Positions 59,007 through 64,000 of a stretch of DNA of 64,000 nucleotides are shown in pieces (positions within the stretch are counted from its first letter, which is position 1; each line of letters starts with the position of its first letter). The DNA is from Bradyrhizobium sp. sGM-13 (GTDB lineage: Bacteria; Pseudomonadota; Alphaproteobacteria; Rhizobiales; Xanthobacteraceae). The stretch is from the NCBI RefSeq assembly GCF_018398875.1, contig NZ_JAGWDK010000004.1, forward strand, positions 248,001 through 312,000. The letters run 5' to 3'. A model generated the notes under the pieces. It was not told the origin of the DNA and did no database searches. It worked only from the letters and a program-made list of their open reading frames with translations. The translations under genes and the position numbers were made by a program.

Positions 59007-62000
59007 TTGCCCGCTTGATCGCTTGGTCGGCTCGCAACCTCCTGCTGGTGCTGTTCGGCAGCGGCTTCGCCGCTGCGGCCGGCATCTACGCGCTCGTCCA
59101 TCTGCCGCTGGACGCCATTCCCGACCTCTCCGATACTCAGGTGATCGTCTACACCGAATACCCGGGGCAGGCGCCGCAGGTGATCGAGGACCAGGTCACC
59201 TATCCGCTCACCACCGCGATGTTGACGGTGCCGAAATCGAAGGTGGTGCGCGGCTTTTCCTTCTTCGGCGTCTCCTTCGTCTACGTCATCTTCGAGGACG
59301 GCACCGACATCTACTGGGCGCGCTCGCGGGTGCTGGAATTCCTGAACGCCGCGACCTCGCGCATTCCCGCCGGCGTGACGCCGACCATCGGCCCGGATGC
59401 GACCGGCGTCGGCTGGGTTTACCAATATGCTATCGTGTCGAAGGAGCTGAACCTTTCCGACACGCGCACGATCCAGGACTGGAATCTGAAGTTCGCGCTC
59501 GCCAAGGCCGAAGGTGTCGCCGAAGTGGCGAGCGTCGGCGGTTTCGTCAAGCAGTACAATGTGATCCTCGATCCGCAGCGCATGCGCGATCGCGGCATCA
59601 CCATGCAGAAGATGCGCGAGGCGATCCGCGCCAGCAATGCCGATGTCGGCGGCCGCACCGTCGAACTGTCCGAATTCGAATACGTCATCCGTGGCAAGGG
59701 CTACCTGAAGAGCATCAACGACCTCGGCAACGTCGTGCTGAAGGTGAGCAATGGCACGCCGGTGCTCCTTCGCGACGTGGCCCGGGTGGAGCTCGGCCCC
59801 GACGAGCGGCGCGGCATCACCGAACTGAACGGGGAGGGCGAGGTCGCAAGCGGCATCGTGCTGCAGCGCTTCGGCGTCAACGCCCTCAATGTGATCCAGA
59901 ACGTCAAGAAGCGTTTCCAGGAAATCGCCAGCAGCCTGCCGAAATCAGTCGAGATCGTGCCGGTTTACGACCGCTCGAACCTGATCTACGCGGCTATCGA
60001 CACGCTCAAGCACACGCTGTTCGAGGAAAGCGTCGTCGTTGCGCTGGTCTGCGTCGTGTTCCTGCTGCACGTCCGCAGTGCGCTGGTTGCGATTCTAATG
60101 CTGCCGGTCGGCATATTGATGGCGTTCGGCGCCATGAAGCTGCTGGGGCTCGGCTCCAACATCATGAGCCTTGGCGGCATCGCGATCGCGATCGGCGCCA
60201 TGGTGGATGCAGCAATCGTCATGATCGAGAATGCCCACAAGCACCTCGAACGAGCGGAGCCCGGAAAATCCCGAGTGGCCATCCTGATCGAGGCGGCCGC
60301 GCAGGTCGGTCCGGCGCTGTTCTTCAGCCTCTTGATCATCACCGTGTCGTTCATGCCGATCTTCACGCTGGAGCAGCAGGAGGGGCGGCTGTTCAGCCCG
60401 CTGGCGTTCACCAAGACATTCGCCATGGCCGCCGCCGCGCTGCTTTCGGTGACGCTGGTGCCGGCGCTGATGGTGATTTTCATCCGCGGCAGAATCATTC
60501 CCGAGCACAGGAACCCGATCAACCGTTTCCTGATCTGGATCTACCGTCCTGTTATCAACGGTGTGTTGCGCGCCAAAAAGTTGGTCGTCCTGCTCGCACT
60601 CGCGATTCTGGCCGTGAGCGTCTGGCCGGCCCGTCAGCTCGGCACCGAGTTCATGCCGAACCTGAACGAGGGCACGCTGCTCTACATGCCGACGACATTG
60701 CCGGGCATCTCGATCACCAAATCCGCTGAACTGATGCAGACCCAGGATCGGATCATCCGGTCGTTTCCGGAAGTCGAATCCGTCTACGGCAAGGCAGGCC
60801 GCGCCGCGACCGCAACCGATCCGGCCCCATCGGAAATGTACGAGACCGTCGTCAATCTCAAGCCGAAGCAGGAGTGGCGGGCGGGCGTAACGATCGACAG
60901 CCTGATCGCGGAGATGGACAAGGCGCTACAGTTTCCTGGCGTCTCCAACGCCTGGACCATGCCGATCAAGGCCCGCATCGACATGCTGTCGACTGGCATC
61001 CGCACCCCGATCGGGGTCAAGGTGATCGGCACCGATCTGGTCGAGATCGACAAGCTCGCGAAACAGATCGAGCAGGTCCTGAAAGCGGTGCCCGGCACCT
61101 CGTCCGCCTACGCCGAGCGTGGCATCGGCGGCTACTATCTGGAGATCACACCGGACCGCGAAGCGATGGCGCGGTACGGCATCATGATTCAGGATGTCCA
61201 GGACACCATCGCTACTGCGCTTGGCGGACAGACGGTCACGACGACAGTCGAGGGCCGCCAGCGCTTTTCCGTCAATATGCGCTACCCGCGGGATTTGCGC
61301 GACAATCCGAAGGCGATTGCAAGCGACGTGCTGGTGCCGATGCCGGCCGGCGGCGCCGTTCCGCTTGGCGAAGTCGCAAAGGTCGTGCCGGCGCGTGGGC
61401 CGTCCTCGATTCGCACCGAGAACGGCCAGTTGGCGACCTACATTTACGTCGACATCCGCGACCGCGACCTCGGCGGCTACGTCGCTGAGGCACAACGCGC
61501 TGTGCAGGCCAGCATCCAGTTCCCGCCCGGCTACTACGTCATGTGGAGTGGCCAATACGAATACCTCGAGCGCGCCACCGCAAGGCTCAGAATTGTCGTG
61601 CCCGCGACGCTGCTCATCATCTTCCTGCTGCTGTATCTCAACTTCCGCTCCGTCACCGAGACGATGATCGTGATGCTGTCGCTGCCGTTTGCGCTGGTCG
61701 GCGGGTTCTGGCTGATGTGGTGGCTCGGCTTCAACCTGTCGGTGGCGGTCGCGGTCGGCTTCATCGCACTCGCCGGTGTCGCCGCGGAGACCGGCGTTGT
61801 AATGCTGATCTACCTAAACCAGGCATTGGCTGAGGCCAGGGCTCGGTGCGACGTCGAAAACCGGCCGCTGACGAAGCGTGATCTCTACGACGCCATCATG
61901 GAGGGCGCGGTGGAGCGGGTGCGGCCGAAGATGATGACGGTGGTGGCCATCATGGCAGGCCTGCTCCCGATCATGTGGAGCACCGGCACCGGGTCGGAGA

Positions 62001-62194
62001 TCATGCAGCGCATCGCGGTGCCGATGATCGGCGGCATGATCTCCTCGACATTGCTGACGCTGATCGTGATCCCGGCGGTATTCGGTATCGTCAAGGGCTT
62101 TGGATTGCCCGGCGATCCCGAAAGCGGCAAGTCAGTCGCGGCGATTGCAAGACCATCGAAGAAAGTCTCACGCGTTGTGGAGCCAGCCGAATGA
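59003..62194 (+). CDS. cusA: Copper/silver efflux RND pump (CusA-like)
   Basis: Proton-driven inner-membrane pump of the HME-RND type. 1063 residues, the normal length, with twelve predicted spans and two large periplasmic loops. CusA rather than CzcA is supported by LYMPTTLPGIS and RIDMLSTGIRTPIG, whose Met correspond to the Cu ligands of E. coli CusA, and by AGRAATATDPAPSEM. The intramembrane Asp/Glu relay region (SLGGIAIAIGAMVDAAIVMIEN) is intact. No CusC outer-membrane channel is in the window. Confidence 0.95.
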   Translation: MIARLIAWSARNLLLVLFGSGFAAAAGIYALVHLPLDAIPDLSDTQVIVYTEYPGQAPQVIEDQVTYPLTTAMLTVPKSKVVRGFSFFGVSFVYVIFEDGTDIYWARSRVLEFLNAATSRIPAGVTPTIGPDATGVGWVYQYAIVSKELNLSDTRTIQDWNLKFALAKAEGVAEVASVGGFVKQYNVILDPQRMRDRGITMQKMREAIRASNADVGGRTVELSEFEYVIRGKGYLKSINDLGNVVLKVSNGTPVLLRDVARVELGPDERRGITELNGEGEVASGIVLQRFGVNALNVIQNVKKRFQEIASSLPKSVEIVPVYDRSNLIYAAIDTLKHTLFEESVVVALVCVVFLLHVRSALVAILMLPVGILMAFGAMKLLGLGSNIMSLGGIAIAIGAMVDAAIVMIENAHKHLERAEPGKSRVAILIEAAAQVGPALFFSLLIITVSFMPIFTLEQQEGRLFSPLAFTKTFAMAAAALLSVTLVPALMVIFIRGRIIPEHRNPINRFLIWIYRPVINGVLRAKKLVVLLALAILAVSVWPARQLGTEFMPNLNEGTLLYMPTTLPGISITKSAELMQTQDRIIRSFPEVESVYGKAGRAATATDPAPSEMYETVVNLKPKQEWRAGVTIDSLIAEMDKALQFPGVSNAWTMPIKARIDMLSTGIRTPIGVKVIGTDLVEIDKLAKQIEQVLKAVPGTSSAYAERGIGGYYLEITPDREAMARYGIMIQDVQDTIATALGGQTVTTTVEGRQRFSVNMRYPRDLRDNPKAIASDVLVPMPAGGAVPLGEVAKVVPARGPSSIRTENGQLATYIYVDIRDRDLGGYVAEAQRAVQASIQFPPGYYVMWSGQYEYLERATARLRIVVPATLLIIFLLLYLNFRSVTETMIVMLSLPFALVGGFWLMWWLGFNLSVAVAVGFIALAGVAAETGVVMLIYLNQALAEARARCDVENRPLTKRDLYDAIMEGAVERVRPKMMTVVAIMAGLLPIMWSTGTGSEIMQRIAVPMIGGMISSTLLTLIVIPAVFGIVKGFGLPGDPESGKSVAAIARPSKKVSRVVEPAE

Positions 62195-62202
62195 GGTGAA
62201 CC

Positions 62203-62958
62203 ATGACTTACGCAGCGATCTCCGGCACGATGCCGAGCTTCAGGTTGGCGGCTGCTTCGGCCCTTATGGCTGTTCTCAGCTTCTCTTCTCTTCATGCGCA
62301 ACAAGGCAATGCTGCTCGCGGCGAACGTAATTTCAGGGCCTGCGCAGCGTGCCATTCACTGGAGCGCGATCGCAACATGACGGGACCGAGCCTTGCCGAT
62401 CTGTGGGGGCGTAAGGCCGGTACGCTGCCAAGCTTCGATCGCTTTTCCGATGCATTGAAATCGTCCGGATTGACGTGGGATGACCGAACGCTCGATCAAT
62501 GGCTGACTGATCCGAAGCATTTCGTTCCGGGCAACGAGATGACGTTTGAGGGCATCAAGGAAGGGCCAGCCCGAGCAGACCTCCTGGCATTCCTGAAAGA
62601 AGCCACCAAACCCGGTGCAGCGCCGAGCCAAAGTGCGCAACAGGGGCAGAGGGGCGGCATGGGAGGGATGATGGGTGGTATGATGGGCGGCGGCGTCGAT
62701 CCAAATCTCAAGAAGCCTGAGCCGGACATTCAGGTTAAAACCATCAGTTATTGCCGCGACACCTATCGTGTCACCACAGCCGACGGCAAAACACGCGCCT
62801 TCTGGGAGCGTAACCTCCGCTTCAGGACCGATACCAGTAAGGATGGGCCCGAGAAGGATGCGCCGGCTCTCTTGGGGGCAGGAATGATGGGCGATCGGGC
62901 AGCCGTGATCTTTTCGGCGCCGGAGGAAATCATGAAGTTCGTTGAGCGCCGCTGCTAG
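62203..62958 (+). CDS. c-type cytochrome with Met/Gly linker
   Basis: 251 residues: signal peptide (LAAASALMAVLSFSSLHAQ), a class I cytochrome c domain with heme motif CAACH (47-51) and axial Met probably in PGNEMTF, then a low-complexity MGGMMGGMMGGG linker and a C-terminal domain with two Cys and further Met (GAGMMGDRAAV). GAGGTGAACC precedes the ATG, 8 bases after cusA, so it is in the copper operon. Suggests a periplasmic redox role, for example in copper oxidation state; inference. Confidence 0.88.
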   Translation: MTYAAISGTMPSFRLAAASALMAVLSFSSLHAQQGNAARGERNFRACAACHSLERDRNMTGPSLADLWGRKAGTLPSFDRFSDALKSSGLTWDDRTLDQWLTDPKHFVPGNEMTFEGIKEGPARADLLAFLKEATKPGAAPSQSAQQGQRGGMGGMMGGMMGGGVDPNLKKPEPDIQVKTISYCRDTYRVTTADGKTRAFWERNLRFRTDTSKDGPEKDAPALLGAGMMGDRAAVIFSAPEEIMKFVERRC

Positions 62959-63077
62959 ACTTCCGAACAGACAGCTGGACGCATCAGGCAGGGATTGGAG
63001 TCGCCTAACAGGAGAGTGCCGCTAGCTTGAGGCTGCCGCCCGTCTGAGTGAGGACAGACACGTTGCACGCCGCATGT

Positions 63078-63707
63078 CTACGCTGGCTGAGCCTTCAATT
63101 CACCAACGGATTGGCGCACCACCACGAATGCGCCTTGAAGCGCAAGTCCGGCCATGCAGGAAGCGACAATCACATCCGGCCAACCGGTACCGGTGCCAAA
63201 CACGCCGAGCGCGGCCAGCAGTACCGCGAGATTGCCCAGAACGTCGTTACGCGTACAAATCCAGGCCGAGCGCATGTTGGCGTCGCCGTTGCGATAGGCC
63301 CATAAGACTCCGAATGACGCAACATTAGCGGCAAGGGCCATGACGCCGACCGCACCCATGGTGAATGCACTCGGCAGCGTCCCCTGTGCGGCGTGCCAGA
63401 TGGCCATGGCAATCACCCACAAGCCGAAAACTCCCATGGTGGCGCCCTTGGCGAGTGCTGCTGATGCGCGATAGCGCAGTGCCATCCCAACCACAAAGAG
63501 GCTGATCGCATAGTTTCCCGCGTCGCCGAGAAAATCGAGCGCATCGGCTTGGAGCGAAGCCGATCCCGCCGCCAAGCCTGCGCCGACCTCGGCGAGGAAC
63601 ATGACGGCATTGATGCCAAGGACCACCCAAAGAACCCGGCGATAAGCCGGATTGCCGCGGTTCCGGTCCAAGTTCAGGGGCGGAGGTGTGCAACAAGCAT
63701 CGGCCAT
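63078..63707 (-). CDS. Short cation transporter (CDF-like)
   Basis: 209 residues. A CDF-type membrane domain with the SASLQADALDFLGDAGNYAIS and RNDVLGNLAVLLAALGVF helices carrying the usual Asp/Asn metal site, but no cytoplasmic C-terminal domain. N-terminus MADACCTPPPL has a Cys pair. Convergent with the cytochrome gene. The metal could be Cu, Zn or Co; not readable. Confidence 0.85.
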   Translation of the reverse strand: MADACCTPPPLNLDRNRGNPAYRRVLWVVLGINAVMFLAEVGAGLAAGSASLQADALDFLGDAGNYAISLFVVGMALRYRASAALAKGATMGVFGLWVIAMAIWHAAQGTLPSAFTMGAVGVMALAANVASFGVLWAYRNGDANMRSAWICTRNDVLGNLAVLLAALGVFGTGTGWPDVIVASCMAGLALQGAFVVVRQSVGELKAQPA

Positions 63708-63901
63708 CCACGGAAAGTAGGACGCAAGTTCGTGTTACACAATTGCGTCACCAGGAAAGCGACGGTCGACCCTGGAGCAGTGCGAGCGTTGCGTTGCATA
63801 TTCATTGGCCAATCACGATCCTAACAAGCTCCGTGAAATCCATCATCGGGGTTACGCGCCGGCCTGATGGGACTCGCGAGCAGAACTGATGGAGACGAGT
63901 T

Positions 63902-64000
63902 ATGGGCTTCTACAACGACGTCATCCTGCCGCGGGTTTGCGATCTTGCGATGCGCAACAAGCAGCTTCGGCCATATCGCGAGCGGGTGATCGGCGCGGCC
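63902..64000 (+). CDS. Methyltransferase, 5' end only
   Basis: 33 codons to the window edge: GFYNDVILPRVCDLAMRNKQ LRPYRERVIGAA. This is the N-terminus of a class I SAM-dependent methyltransferase family common in rhizobia, in which the SAM motif follows directly. GGAGACGAGTT precedes the ATG. Partial because the window stops here. Confidence 0.7.
   Translation, partial: MGFYNDVILPRVCDLAMRNKQLRPYRERVIGAA

Noticed and set aside
58984..60729. A 581-codon plus-strand frame inside cusA
   Set aside because: Out-of-frame shadow; the cusA frame carries all RND motifs.
1..64000. CRISPR arrays, tRNA, rRNA, prophage or integrase genes
   Set aside because: Looked for spaced direct repeats, tRNA-like cloverleafs and phage-type genes; none found. 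The only tandem repeat is the coding heptad array at 11739-11909.

Overview
The window reads as a chromosomal segment of a Bradyrhizobium-like alphaproteobacterium. The reasons are the high GC content, the syntenic blocks fabD-fabG-acpP-fabF-mltG-yicC-gmk and lptF-lptG-lptD-surA-pdxA-rsmA, many very small proteins of types I recall mainly from Bradyrhizobium and its relatives, and a GGAAC-N17-CGTT promoter of the alphaproteobacterial general stress response. This assignment is inference; no rRNA or tRNA gene is visible.

Region by region. 0-2.1 kb: a TAXI-type periplasmic binding protein and the rpsF-rpsR operon (minus strand). 2.4-4.9 kb: a TetR regulator with a perfect inverted repeat in its promoter, coupled to a fatty acid desaturase, then a LysE exporter. 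4.9-11.7 kb: type II fatty acid synthesis followed by mltG, yicC and gmk. 11.7-17.5 kb: a signal-peptide/one-membrane-span protein ending in eight RVPQER-type heptads, a long non-coding stretch that resembles a dispersed repeat, several small secreted proteins and an AEC permease. 17.5-25.7 kb: a second desaturase whose first ~25 residues look like a truncated cold-shock domain, two LysR regulators, an SDR, a DUF417 protein, a carboxymuconolactone-decarboxylase-like protein, an alpha/beta hydrolase and a zinc alcohol dehydrogenase. 25.8-33.4 kb (minus): LPS export and outer-membrane biogenesis genes. 33.7-41.9 kb: pepA, holC, a lipoprotein, an ABC-F ATPase, ndk, a TerC-type protein and a stand-alone ATP-dependent DNA ligase.

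41.9-45.9 kb is an accessory patch of tiny genes. Three small families recur here and elsewhere in the window (call them A, B and C) as intact, frameshifted and truncated copies. It runs into an orphan molybdenum hydroxylase large subunit in which the usual catalytic Glu of the GxGExG motif is Gln. 48.3-55.2 kb holds two ArsR plus AHSA1/SRPBCC modules, each with a readable promoter and a palindrome, a repeat element bounded by 16-bp inverted repeats, an IS3-type remnant, and a Crp/Fnr regulator behind a consensus EcfG-type promoter. 56.1-63.7 kb is a copper-handling locus: a Cys-rich four-helix protein, a Met/Cys-rich secreted protein, a YtkA/FixH-like protein, CusB and CusA, a c-type cytochrome and a short CDF-type permease. 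A methyltransferase gene runs off the right end.

The main candidates for something undescribed are the cold-shock/desaturase chimera at 17.88 kb, the compensated frameshift and duplication history of the 42-46 kb micro-gene patch, the Gln-type orphan hydroxylase, and the copper locus that ends in a cytochrome and has no visible outer-membrane channel.
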